Source of the DNA: Flavobacterium cucumis
GTDB lineage: Bacteria > Bacteroidota > Bacteroidia > Flavobacteriales > Flavobacteriaceae
NCBI RefSeq assembly: GCF_900148835.1
Contig: NZ_FRYK01000002.1
Coordinates: 372,001-436,000 of the forward strand
DNA: 64,000 nt
Reading direction: 5' to 3'
Shown: positions 35,845 through 44,739 of the stretch, one piece after another
How the letters are laid out: each line of letters begins with the position of its first letter
How positions within the stretch are numbered: the first letter of the stretch is position 1
Translations under genes and position numbers: made by a program
Notes under the pieces: generated by a model
Told to the model about the DNA's origin: nothing
The model's input: the letters and a program-made list of their open reading frames with translations, nothing else
Database searches by the model: none

Positions 35845-35883
35845 GTACTTGATTTAATCAATTAACTCATAAAACTTATAACT

Positions 35884-36438
35884 ATGAAAACAATTAAAAT
35901 ACTATTTCTTTTCTTAGGGATTTTAGTAGCTAGCAAATTAAACGCACAAAAAAACCACAGCGAATGGCGCTATCTTAGAGGAGACAAACCAGTACAATTT
36001 CAGTTAGAAAAAACAAAAGTGGTGGGAAACAAAGTGTTCTACAAAATTCACTTACGCCTTAATAAAGAAGGTGCTGGCTATTGCACCCATGAATTGTGCT
36101 ATGGCTACGTCATTTATTTACCCATTTATGAATACGATACGGATACTAAAACAGGAAAAGCAACCGATTTACATTTTAAAATACCTAAAGAGTTTGCTGG
36201 AGAATACATTATTCCAACAGAATTTTATACGGTAAACAAAGCGGAATCCAATGGTGTCATTTCGTATTGGGATCACGAAAAAAATTACCCCATGCAGAAA
36301 GTGATATCCAATGGAGAAATAAGACAACAACTAGAATTTTTAAGAGGTTGTGTTGATACCAAAAGGGTAAATAAACCCTACAATGATTATTGCAATAACA
36401 AAGGTTTTGTAGAATCAGAAGCTGTTGAAATTAAATAA
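35884..36438 (+). CDS. Secreted protein of unknown function, 184 aa
   Basis: Signal peptide (MKTIKILFLFLGILVASKLNAQ) and a beta-rich domain with four cysteines (CTHELC, then RGC and YNDYC) that may form two disulfides. No family recognised. It begins the tight operon continuing to the zinc-ribbon gene: the next start lies 16 bases after its stop. The signal peptide is almost the same as that of the next protein, which suggests duplication of the leader. Confidence 0.6.
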   Translation: MKTIKILFLFLGILVASKLNAQKNHSEWRYLRGDKPVQFQLEKTKVVGNKVFYKIHLRLNKEGAGYCTHELCYGYVIYLPIYEYDTDTKTGKATDLHFKIPKEFAGEYIIPTEFYTVNKAESNGVISYWDHEKNYPMQKVISNGEIRQQLEFLRGCVDTKRVNKPYNDYCNNKGFVESEAVEIK

Positions 36439-36454
36439 ATTAATTTGCAAAAAA

Positions 36455-37537
36455 ATGAAAACAATAAAAATATTTTTCCTTTTGATAGGAATATCAGTAA
36501 GTAGTCTATTGTATGCACAAGATGGTCATTTAAAATGTGCCCCCGGATGTGTCTATGCTCAACAATTACAAGGTAAAAACACAGTCTCCTGCATTGATAG
36601 AGTATGCTCTATTTGCCATGAAAAACTAGAAAAAGAACGCAAAGAAAAACTAGAAGCCGACAAACTAGCGGCTCAAAAAAGAGCCCAACAAGCTGAACAA
36701 CGAAAACAACAACAAACTAAATTGATTGCCGACCAAAAAAAACAAGTAGCTATCCAAATACAAAAAGCGAAAGACAATGAAATGGTTTTGGTCGCGCCAA
36801 AACAGAAATCTAACAATCTAATAATAGAAACAAAAAAGAAAGCCAAAAATAATATTGAAAAATTTCCATTGTGGACTCCTGTAAAAGATGAAACATCAGG
36901 ACTGATAGGATTTAAAGATAAAAATGGCAAAAATGATCATTGGAAAATTCAGCCTCAATTTGTTGAAGCTATTATGCGTAATACAAGTTCTTTTGAAGCT
37001 GGATGCGAATATGCCATTGTGACAATAACAAAAGGCAATAGAACTACAGGCCAATGTGGTAATGAAACATTTACACACGAACAAGCTCTTATTGACAGAA
37101 AAGGAAATATTATTTTGAGTTCTGGAGAGGGGAATGAACTGGAATTTTTTTATGATAGGGATTTACCATTCATACTAAAGTTAGTTAGCACTGGTCCTGC
37201 TTATTCTTGTTCACAAGAAATTTATTCAATAAAAGAAAAAAAAGTTGTTGCGACCATTAGTGGGAATTTTTTGAATTCTAAAGGTAATACTATATTATTC
37301 CATGGAATTGACATATATATTAATTCGCTCAGCACAAGCAGTCTCAATGAAAACACTATTAATAAACTTAAAGAAATCTACATAGAAAAAACATATGATT
37401 ATGCCAAAATACACTATCTAAATTCAAAAGGTTGGGACGACCCAAAATATAACGATGGTATTTGGACTGCTTATTTGATGAATAAAAGTGGAGATTTTAA
37501 AATAGTTAAAGGTGAAGGGCCTATTTATTTAAAATAA
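36455..37537 (+). CDS. Secreted WG-repeat-like protein with Cys-rich and coiled-coil N-terminus
   Basis: A 360-residue secreted protein. After the signal peptide (MKTIKIFFLLIGISVSSLLYAQ) come six cysteines in about 45 residues (CAPGC, SCIDRVCSIC), then a Lys/Gln-rich coiled coil (about 60-125). A domain with SGLIGFKDKNGK and ALIDRKGNIIL follows, resembling WG repeats. The longer frame adds ten codons that overlap the previous gene and precede the signal peptide; it was rejected. It starts 9 bases before the next gene in the operon. Function unknown. Confidence 0.6.
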   Translation: MKTIKIFFLLIGISVSSLLYAQDGHLKCAPGCVYAQQLQGKNTVSCIDRVCSICHEKLEKERKEKLEADKLAAQKRAQQAEQRKQQQTKLIADQKKQVAIQIQKAKDNEMVLVAPKQKSNNLIIETKKKAKNNIEKFPLWTPVKDETSGLIGFKDKNGKNDHWKIQPQFVEAIMRNTSSFEAGCEYAIVTITKGNRTTGQCGNETFTHEQALIDRKGNIILSSGEGNELEFFYDRDLPFILKLVSTGPAYSCSQEIYSIKEKKVVATISGNFLNSKGNTILFHGIDIYINSLSTSSLNENTINKLKEIYIEKTYDYAKIHYLNSKGWDDPKYNDGIWTAYLMNKSGDFKIVKGEGPIYLK

Positions 37538-37546
37538 CGATAAATT

Positions 37547-39379
37547 ATGGAAAAGCAAATATTTATAATCATCATATGTTTTATATGCAATACAGTTTCT
37601 GCACAACAAAATACTTATTTGGATGCACTGAAGCTAAAGGAAATTTATGAGCAACATAGAAATAGAAACTTAGATTACATAAAATTAAAGAATGAAATTA
37701 ATTCTATTTTATCTCAATACAATTTAAATCTTGACGAATTCAATGCATTCAATAGTAACCCTTTTTTGTCCAATGATTTTTTTCCATATCCTAAACCATT
37801 AACAAATAAAAATGGGACTGGAGGTAAAAAAAATGATTCGAATAATTTTGAATCTGTACAATTTGATATTGCAGATTTTAGTGCATCCGCAACTAGTCAA
37901 CCAAGCTGGCAAACACTAATAATCAAAGGAACATCAGACTTTTTAGCAGATAGATTTACAGCAGAGCTAATCAGTATGGCTACAAATAAATCATTTCAAA
38001 AAATAAAAGATTTACAAACAGTCAAAAGTCTTTTTCCTAATTCAATGCAGTTAATTAATGAAATTACAGACAAAAACTCTAATACAACTACTTATGCATT
38101 AGATTTTAACATACTGAAAAATCTGGTAAAGAAAGATATTGCGGAAATACCCAAAAACATTCCTTCTCTTACAGGTCTAAATCCAACACAAAAAGATTTT
38201 TACAATATCGGTTATCATATAGCAACACAAACAAAAGAAGGTTACTCTATTCAACAAATAATTGAAAATTTATCCAATTCTAATGAGATAATTAACCAAG
38301 ATTTACAGCTTGCATTAAAGCGTTTGAATATCTTATCAATAGCTTTACAAAACAAACAAGGTGCAGCTACCATTTGGGTAAATCCATCTAATGATTTGAA
38401 TTTTTTAAATACTAAAAATGATAAGGAATTGGTTGCTAGATATTTTTATGGTTTGCTATATGAACAATTAAAAGATGATCCTATTTTCAAACCTTACACT
38501 GAAAATCCAATTCAGTTTGTTGAAATGGTTCAAAGTTTTGGTTCTCTTTTTAACCAATTAAATAGCACTTACGAACTACTTAAAAGTAAAGACTTTAATC
38601 TAAAAACTACTGAAGATTTCATTACTTACAGTACCAATATAACAAAAAGCATTAATGTTTTTCTAAATACTAAAATCATCAACGATTATTTGAAGATTGA
38701 CAATATAACTTTTACTTATCTAAATTCTTTTTTAAGTATTTATGAAGCTATCTTAAATAAAGATTATCAAACAGCACTGATTAATACGTATTTCATGCTA
38801 AAAGAAACAATGAACCTCGAAGACCTGAGAGGTTTAACCTTTTTATCAGAAATTGCAATGGTAGAAAAATCAGAAGACGTTAGGAAGATTTTAGAATCTT
38901 ATACACTACCTATTGGCAGCTCATCAATCAAGCGTAAATCAAGTTTTAATATCTCAATCAATGGATATGTTGGTTTATCAGGTGGTATAGAACGAGCTTA
39001 CATAAACGGCAATAGAGATCGTGGAAACTTTGGTTTAACAGCCCCAATTGGTTTTACTATTTCGACAAGTGATAAAAAAAGGGCGAATTTTTCTGCGTTT
39101 TTTAGTGTAATAGATTTAGGAACAATGGTTAATGCTCGATTTAATGATACTGAAATTGAAAATCAAGATGTAAAGATTGAACAGTTCTTTGCACCAGGCT
39201 TAGGGATTTACTACAATATACAAAAAACGCCAATAAGTTTAGGACTGCATTATAGCTACATCAAAAATCTAAAAGAGTTTACACAAAACAATTCAACAGT
39301 CGAAAATAACTTTGGGGTAGGAAGATTCAATTTTTCCATATTAGTCGACATTCCATTTTTTAACATTTACACCCACTAA
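37547..39379 (+). CDS. Large secreted protein with helical body and probable C-terminal barrel
   Basis: A 610-residue protein with a signal peptide (about 1-20, ICNTVSAQQ). The long middle (about 100-465) is mostly helical. The last 145 residues (from about FNISINGYVGLSGGIERAYI) alternate in the manner of outer-membrane strands, with GLGIYYNIQKTPISLGLHYSYI near the end. I do not recognise the family. Two bases separate it from the MORN-barrel gene, so the two products may work together at the outer membrane. Confidence 0.6.
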   Translation: MEKQIFIIIICFICNTVSAQQNTYLDALKLKEIYEQHRNRNLDYIKLKNEINSILSQYNLNLDEFNAFNSNPFLSNDFFPYPKPLTNKNGTGGKKNDSNNFESVQFDIADFSASATSQPSWQTLIIKGTSDFLADRFTAELISMATNKSFQKIKDLQTVKSLFPNSMQLINEITDKNSNTTTYALDFNILKNLVKKDIAEIPKNIPSLTGLNPTQKDFYNIGYHIATQTKEGYSIQQIIENLSNSNEIINQDLQLALKRLNILSIALQNKQGAATIWVNPSNDLNFLNTKNDKELVARYFYGLLYEQLKDDPIFKPYTENPIQFVEMVQSFGSLFNQLNSTYELLKSKDFNLKTTEDFITYSTNITKSINVFLNTKIINDYLKIDNITFTYLNSFLSIYEAILNKDYQTALINTYFMLKETMNLEDLRGLTFLSEIAMVEKSEDVRKILESYTLPIGSSSIKRKSSFNISINGYVGLSGGIERAYINGNRDRGNFGLTAPIGFTISTSDKKRANFSAFFSVIDLGTMVNARFNDTEIENQDVKIEQFFAPGLGIYYNIQKTPISLGLHYSYIKNLKEFTQNNSTVENNFGVGRFNFSILVDIPFFNIYTH

Positions 39380-39381
39380 TC

Positions 39382-41073
39382 ATGAAAAAAATATCAATAT
39401 ATATACTTTTAATTATCCCGTTTTTTTGTTTCTCGCAAAAAATATTCAAAGATGAACTAGGCAACACTTACTCAGGTGAATTCATTGAAAATGATTTTAC
39501 TGGCAAAGGAACCTGCACCTATTCTAATGGCGAAACCTATGAAGGAGAATGGAAAGACGGTGTTTTCTCTGGAAGGGGAACATTAAAATTTCCAAATGGC
39601 GAGCGATATGAAGGAAATTGGTCGAATGGATTACAAGAAGGTAAAGGAATATATTATTATCAAAATGGAGAAAAGTACGAGGGAAATTGGAAAGAGGGAA
39701 ACATAAGTGGTTTTGGGGATTTATTAAAAGCAAATAATGTTATCATATATACAGGTTACTGGAAAAATAATAGGTATGATGGAGAGGGTAAACTTTTTTC
39801 GAGTGCTATTGAAGTTTATGAAGGTCAATTCCGTAACGGCGAATTTAACAAAGGAAAATTAACTGTAAGCTACAATAACGGCAGTAAAATTATTTTTGAT
39901 GGTGACTTTAAAGATGGAGACATTTATCAAGGTAAAATATATTTCCCAGATGGTAGTATTTATTCAGGTAAAATTGCAAACAGAGCACCAAGTGAAACAG
40001 GCACTTTTGAAATTAAATTTGAAGACGGTAAATATGTTGGAGAACTTGGAAGTTCTTTACAAGACGGCAACGGTAAAATGACCTACAAAAATGGAGACGT
40101 CTATGATGGAGAATGGCGTAAGGGTTACAAAAATGGAAGAGGTTCTATGAAATATGCTAATGGAAATTATTATTGGGGCTCATGGGGAAATGATGTTCGA
40201 TGGGATGGTGAATTAACAAAAACCAATGGAGATTATTTTAAAGGAACTTTTAAAGGTAATAATATTTACACTGGGGAAATCAAAACGACTTTAAAGGATG
40301 GAAGTAAATACATCGGAGATTATGAAGAAGATGCTTTCACAGGCAATGCTAAAATTGAATATACAAACGGCGACCGCTATGAAGGATTGGTCTTGGATGG
40401 CAAAAGAAATGGAGCAGGGACTTTGTATCTTTATAATGGAAATTGGATACAAGGAACATGGGAAGCAGATAAAAAAATCAAAGGTAGAAAACGTTACAAA
40501 CAGAGTATAGATCTTGGTGCTAATTATTTTTCAGTAAATTACTCTGGTTTGCCATTGTCCATTTCAAATGATGAAGAGCATACACAAATAAATCATCCAA
40601 TTAATGGTACATTTAATTATGGATATCTTGGTAGATGGTTTAATGTAGGAATTGGTGTTGGTTATTTTCAACAAAATGAATTATTTCAGCTTTTTGATAC
40701 TTCAACTTCTGAGATCACACTTCATGATTATAGCAATCTTTATCTAGCAGTAAACGCAGGACCCACCATTGCTTTATTCAAAGACCACATCATTTTTAAA
40801 CTAAATTATGAATTGGGTTATTTAATAGGAAAGAAAGATCAATATGATACTTCCGATTTTTCTGATGTAATAGTAGATACCAAACCAATTTTAGCTCATA
40901 ATATTCAGCCTGAGGTCATGTTCAGATGGGGTCAAATGGGGATTGGAGCTTATTACAAAATATCCTCTTTTTCTGATCCTAATAAAGAAGAACCTGATGA
41001 AAAAATTTCTAGATATTTTGGGTTTCCAAAGCAATCAACTCAAATAGGATTCAGATTAACAGCACTTTTTTAA
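39382..41073 (+). CDS. MORN-repeat protein with C-terminal beta-barrel domain
   Basis: A 563-residue secreted protein: signal peptide (1-18), about 14 MORN-type repeats (roughly 20-370; for example SNGETYEGEWKDGVFSGRG and NGERYEGNWSNGLQEGKG), then a 190-residue C-terminal domain with repeated aromatic-Gly strands ending in RLTALF, a BAM-type terminal Phe. MORN repeats on a secreted protein fused to a probable outer-membrane barrel are unusual. It lies between the 610-residue protein (2 bases) and the next secreted protein (8 bases). Confidence 0.8.
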   Translation: MKKISIYILLIIPFFCFSQKIFKDELGNTYSGEFIENDFTGKGTCTYSNGETYEGEWKDGVFSGRGTLKFPNGERYEGNWSNGLQEGKGIYYYQNGEKYEGNWKEGNISGFGDLLKANNVIIYTGYWKNNRYDGEGKLFSSAIEVYEGQFRNGEFNKGKLTVSYNNGSKIIFDGDFKDGDIYQGKIYFPDGSIYSGKIANRAPSETGTFEIKFEDGKYVGELGSSLQDGNGKMTYKNGDVYDGEWRKGYKNGRGSMKYANGNYYWGSWGNDVRWDGELTKTNGDYFKGTFKGNNIYTGEIKTTLKDGSKYIGDYEEDAFTGNAKIEYTNGDRYEGLVLDGKRNGAGTLYLYNGNWIQGTWEADKKIKGRKRYKQSIDLGANYFSVNYSGLPLSISNDEEHTQINHPINGTFNYGYLGRWFNVGIGVGYFQQNELFQLFDTSTSEITLHDYSNLYLAVNAGPTIALFKDHIIFKLNYELGYLIGKKDQYDTSDFSDVIVDTKPILAHNIQPEVMFRWGQMGIGAYYKISSFSDPNKEEPDEKISRYFGFPKQSTQIGFRLTALF

Positions 41074-41081
41074 AACTATAA

Positions 41082-41618
41082 ATGATGAGAAAAATATTTA
41101 AGTACTTTGCCTGTTTGTTGATTTCAATCTCCTACTCCCAAACCACCACCATCACCCAAATCCTTCAAAAAACTTTGCAACAGGAAAACGAGGCACGCAA
41201 AATGGTGTTCACAGAGGTGGATACATTGGGCAATGAAATAGGATTATTACAAATGGACATCGATTCCTTAGAAGTAACCGAGCCGTTTGTCATCAAAAAC
41301 GATACCCTCTATTACACCACCAAACACCATTTTGGATTTGAAAAAGGATATTACCTCGACCAGCAAATAGTTGCACTCAAAGATGTAATAGCAGTAACCA
41401 AAGACATGGGAATCTTTTTTGAAACCACACCCGATAAAGTAACCCTCATCCGAAAAGAATATTTTGACGATGGTAATTACACGAAATCAAGTACAACCAA
41501 GGATTTGTTTCGCACCCACTTTGTATCGTTACGACAAAATGAATATTTGGCAGATGAATTAATAAAAGCCTTCAAAAAAGCAGGCTATAAAATAGAAAAA
41601 GGATATTGGTATGATTAA
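41082..41618 (+). CDS. Secreted protein of unknown function, 178 aa
   Basis: A short signal peptide (to about residue 20, LLISISYSQT), then an alpha/beta domain with few cysteines. No family recognised. The stop overlaps the next start by 8 bases, which points to translational coupling. The base use (more C and G at third positions) differs somewhat from the MORN gene before it. Confidence 0.6.
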   Translation: MMRKIFKYFACLLISISYSQTTTITQILQKTLQQENEARKMVFTEVDTLGNEIGLLQMDIDSLEVTEPFVIKNDTLYYTTKHHFGFEKGYYLDQQIVALKDVIAVTKDMGIFFETTPDKVTLIRKEYFDDGNYTKSSTTKDLFRTHFVSLRQNEYLADELIKAFKKAGYKIEKGYWYD

Positions 41619-42069
41619 GAAAATGAAAGTTAGCTTTGTTTTTGTATTACTTTTTACGAGTATCATGTTTGCCCAAAACAAAAGCCACATCGACAGCTTA
41701 TACCAAGTAAAAAACTACTTGTTAGACCTTAGAAGTACTGTAATCAAAAATGATGGGAACACAAATGAGCAACTCATAAAAGTAGCTCAACTCATGGAAA
41801 AAGGTAAGGTTTATGAAAAGCAATTTCCCATTTGGCTCAAAGCTGTCCTCAATGAAGACAGTTGGCACTATACGGAAATGAAACGACAATTCACACTTAT
41901 TTTACAAACCCTTGCGTTATACAAATCCGACCTAAAAGCCAAGCCAAATCAACGTCCTAATAATTTGGATGATTTGAAATTTTTGAACAATAGCATTCCT
42001 AAACTCGTTGATGAAATTTACTATTATTGTAAATTAGCTGAAGAAGAACGCTTGAAAAAAACACATTAA
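41611..42069 (+). CDS. Secreted helical protein of unknown function, 152 aa
   Basis: Signal peptide (about residues 1-21, VFVLLFTSIMFAQN) and an all-helical body with AEEERLKKTH at the end. Its stop touches the ATG of the zinc-ribbon gene with no gap. No family recognised. Coupling on both sides suggests a fixed stoichiometry with its neighbours. Confidence 0.6.
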   Translation: MIKKMKVSFVFVLLFTSIMFAQNKSHIDSLYQVKNYLLDLRSTVIKNDGNTNEQLIKVAQLMEKGKVYEKQFPIWLKAVLNEDSWHYTEMKRQFTLILQTLALYKSDLKAKPNQRPNNLDDLKFLNNSIPKLVDEIYYYCKLAEEERLKKTH

Positions 42070-42513
42070 ATGCAAGAACGCTTCCAAGACCAAAATTTCC
42101 GACTCAAAGACTTCCAAGAGGAAGTAGCTGTAGCGTGTCCAAAATGCCAAAAAAAAGCATTGGCAACCGTTAACTATGAAGAAAAGAAAGCCAAACTCAC
42201 TTGCACGCATTGTGGTTTTCACGATGTAAAAGACACTTTGTTAACCCATCTGGGCTATACCGCTAACTACAAGGCTGATGCTAGTGCTTATTTTGATGTG
42301 GAAACTTGGTATTTGGCCCCTTTTAAAAACGACTTCTTTTTTGCTTACAACGAAGCGCATTTACTCTATTTAGAACAATACATCGGTGCTAAACTTCGTG
42401 AACACAAAGACCGCTCCCATTTTACACTTTTGGAAAAACTACCCAAGTTTTACCACGAAGCTAAAAACCGTGAACCGCTTTTAAAATTGATTGATAAATT
42501 GAAAAATAAATAA
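42070..42513 (+). CDS. TFIIB-type zinc-ribbon protein
   Basis: A 147-residue cytoplasmic protein. The zinc ribbon has CPKCQ (C23, C26) and CTHCGF, and the C-terminal half has FAYNEAHLLYLEQYIGAKLRE and KFYHEAKNREPLLKLIDKLK. This arrangement matches a family widely annotated as TFIIB-type zinc-ribbon proteins, found in many phyla without known function. It is the only clearly cytoplasmic member of an otherwise exported operon, so it may control synthesis or sense its state. Confidence 0.7.
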   Translation: MQERFQDQNFRLKDFQEEVAVACPKCQKKALATVNYEEKKAKLTCTHCGFHDVKDTLLTHLGYTANYKADASAYFDVETWYLAPFKNDFFFAYNEAHLLYLEQYIGAKLREHKDRSHFTLLEKLPKFYHEAKNREPLLKLIDKLKNK

Positions 42514-42528
42514 TTAAACTAAATTAAC

Positions 42529-43917
42529 ATGATTAAAAAAATACTTTTCAGTTGTATTACATTAGTAACACTTGAAGTTGCTTTAGCACAAGACGGAAGT
42601 CTTGATGCTACTTTTGATGTAGGATTAGGTACAGATGCTAATATAGAAACAACAGCACTACAACCTGATGGGAAAATACTAATTGGTGGTACTTTTTCTT
42701 CTTACAATGGTGTTACCCAAAATAGAATTGCTCGACTAAATTCGGATGGAAGTCTTGATAATAGTTTTAATGCAGGTGGCATTGGAGCCAATAATTCTGT
42801 TAATTCTATAATAGTTCAACCTGATGGTAAAATATTAATCTGCGGCGCTTTTGAATTTTATAACAACATTCCAGTTTCTAAAATAATACGTTTAAATTCA
42901 GATGGAAGTTTAGATAGTAGTTTTACTAATAGTACAATTTCGAGTAATTACATTTACAATATGGCCTTACAATCCGATGGAAAGATATTAATTGCTACTC
43001 AATATGACAATATGTTTAGGAGAATTGAACGATTGAATTCCAATGGAAGCTTAGACGCAACATTTAATTTAGGAGTTGGAAGTAATTTGGATATCTTATC
43101 AATTGTAACACTTTCCGATGGTAAAATTCTAATAGGTGGTAATTTTACATCTTATAATTCAGTTAGTACGGGTAATATTGCTAAACTCAATAGTGATGGT
43201 ACTTTAGATACATCTTTTAACTCGGGCACAGGGTTTAATGGCTACGTACACAAAATGGTTGTACAATCGGATAACAAAATTTTAGTAGGTGGCTATTTTT
43301 CAAATTATAACGGGACTAATGTAAATAATTTTACAAGAATTAATCCTGATGGGAGCATTGACAACTCATTTAATACAGGAACTGGAACTTCAAATTATGT
43401 TTTAAGCATTGCTATACAATCTGACAATAAAATTCTAATCGGAGGAGGTTTCTATGTTTACAACGGATTGCCTATAACTCAATTAGCTAGAATTAATCAA
43501 GACGGTAGTTTAGACAGTGGTTTTTCTCCAGGTAGCGGACCTAGTGGACCTATATTTTCCATTCTAATTCCTTCAAATGAAAAAGCTATTGTAGCCGGTA
43601 ATTTTACTACTTACAACAGTGCCGATAGAAGACGAATAGCAAGAATACTAGCAAATTCAACTCCTTTAAGTATTGATGATCCCAAAATGACAACGCTAAA
43701 GTATTATCCAAATCCAATTGAAGACACATTTTATATCGAATCACAAAATCAAATCAATAATATAACAATGACGAATCTTTTGGGCCAAAAGTTACTAACG
43801 CTCGAAGGAAATGATAATAGTATTGAGGTACAAGTAGCACAATTACCATTAGGAGTTTATGAAGTTAATGTGGTTTCAGGTGAAAAAACTGAAAGCTTCA
43901 AAGTAATTAAAAAGTAG
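42529..43917 (+). CDS. Delta-60-repeat protein with T9SS type A sorting domain
   Basis: A 462-residue secreted protein. Signal peptide (1-20), then seven delta-60 repeats of about 50 residues each (pattern DGSLDxxFN...QxDGKILIGGxFxxYN...RLN), then a 75-residue type IX sorting domain (LKYYPNPIEDTFYI...MTNLLGQKLL...PLGVYEVNVVSGE...FKVIKK). It should be exported across the outer membrane by the type IX system and attached to the surface or released. Delta-60 repeats probably form a propeller. It follows the zinc-ribbon gene by 15 bases. Confidence 0.9.
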   Translation: MIKKILFSCITLVTLEVALAQDGSLDATFDVGLGTDANIETTALQPDGKILIGGTFSSYNGVTQNRIARLNSDGSLDNSFNAGGIGANNSVNSIIVQPDGKILICGAFEFYNNIPVSKIIRLNSDGSLDSSFTNSTISSNYIYNMALQSDGKILIATQYDNMFRRIERLNSNGSLDATFNLGVGSNLDILSIVTLSDGKILIGGNFTSYNSVSTGNIAKLNSDGTLDTSFNSGTGFNGYVHKMVVQSDNKILVGGYFSNYNGTNVNNFTRINPDGSIDNSFNTGTGTSNYVLSIAIQSDNKILIGGGFYVYNGLPITQLARINQDGSLDSGFSPGSGPSGPIFSILIPSNEKAIVAGNFTTYNSADRRRIARILANSTPLSIDDPKMTTLKYYPNPIEDTFYIESQNQINNITMTNLLGQKLLTLEGNDNSIEVQVAQLPLGVYEVNVVSGEKTESFKVIKK

Positions 43918-44074
43918 TCCATGTGAGAAATTGAATTAAAAAAATATAGGTTTACTTCTCGTAAGCATAAAATTACTAATCATCATTTTAGTTAGCTTAA
44001 AATCTTTTAAGGAACAGGAGACAAACTTCATCAATACAAACAGTTGAATTAACTTAAAATTACATCAAGCAACC

Positions 44075-44710
44075 ATGCATCCTTTTTTAGTCTATTATCA
44101 CAATCCAGCCACAACGCATGAAACTCTGGAACAAAAAGCCTTCGAGTTTCAAAGTTTAAAAGGAACTGCTGTTCACACTTTAGCAGAGGCCTTTGTGGCA
44201 GATTACGCTCGTGCCGAAGCCTATTTTTTGTTGCAAATCATACAAGAACAAGGTAGCAAAACAGAAGCTGAATTGCTATATGAAGCGTGTGTTGTCAACC
44301 ATCGTTTAAAAGAAAAGGTGTCAGCACAACTTTTGGAAACTTTTGGCAAATTAAAATATGAACCCGCTTTTAAAATGCTGTATCATTATGCTTTGGAGGC
44401 ACTTCAACCCAAAGATTATTACACCAACATGTACGCAGTTTTTGGGCTTATTGCCTACCAACCTCAAGGTCTAGACGAAGTAATTAAAAAAGCCATTACC
44501 ACCACTTTTGGGCAAACCTTCTTTTGTGAATACTTGCCCGCACTTGCACTTTTATTACCACCCAATGATGCTATTGCCCAACCCATTTACGAATCGTACA
44601 TCAATCATTGTGCGGAAGATTGCAGTGCCGGCTATAAAATGGCATTAGAACATTTGGAGCAACACAAACCTAAAGAGGAAAGTTTATTCGAAAAGCTTGT
44701 AAACGGCTAA
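44075..44710 (+). CDS. Cytoplasmic helical-repeat protein of unknown function
   Basis: A 211-residue protein without signal peptide, made of helices in a repeat-like order (ALLLPPNDAIAQPIYESYINH, AVFGLIAYQPQGLDEVI), suggesting a HEAT/ARM-like fold. No family recognised. It lies after a 157-base gap and 29 bases before the TPR kinase. Base use is similar to that of the 41.1-42.5 kb genes. Confidence 0.55.
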   Translation: MHPFLVYYHNPATTHETLEQKAFEFQSLKGTAVHTLAEAFVADYARAEAYFLLQIIQEQGSKTEAELLYEACVVNHRLKEKVSAQLLETFGKLKYEPAFKMLYHYALEALQPKDYYTNMYAVFGLIAYQPQGLDEVIKKAITTTFGQTFFCEYLPALALLLPPNDAIAQPIYESYINHCAEDCSAGYKMALEHLEQHKPKEESLFEKLVNG

Positions 44711-44739
44711 TTTAGAAACGGATTTTAAACATAAGTAAA

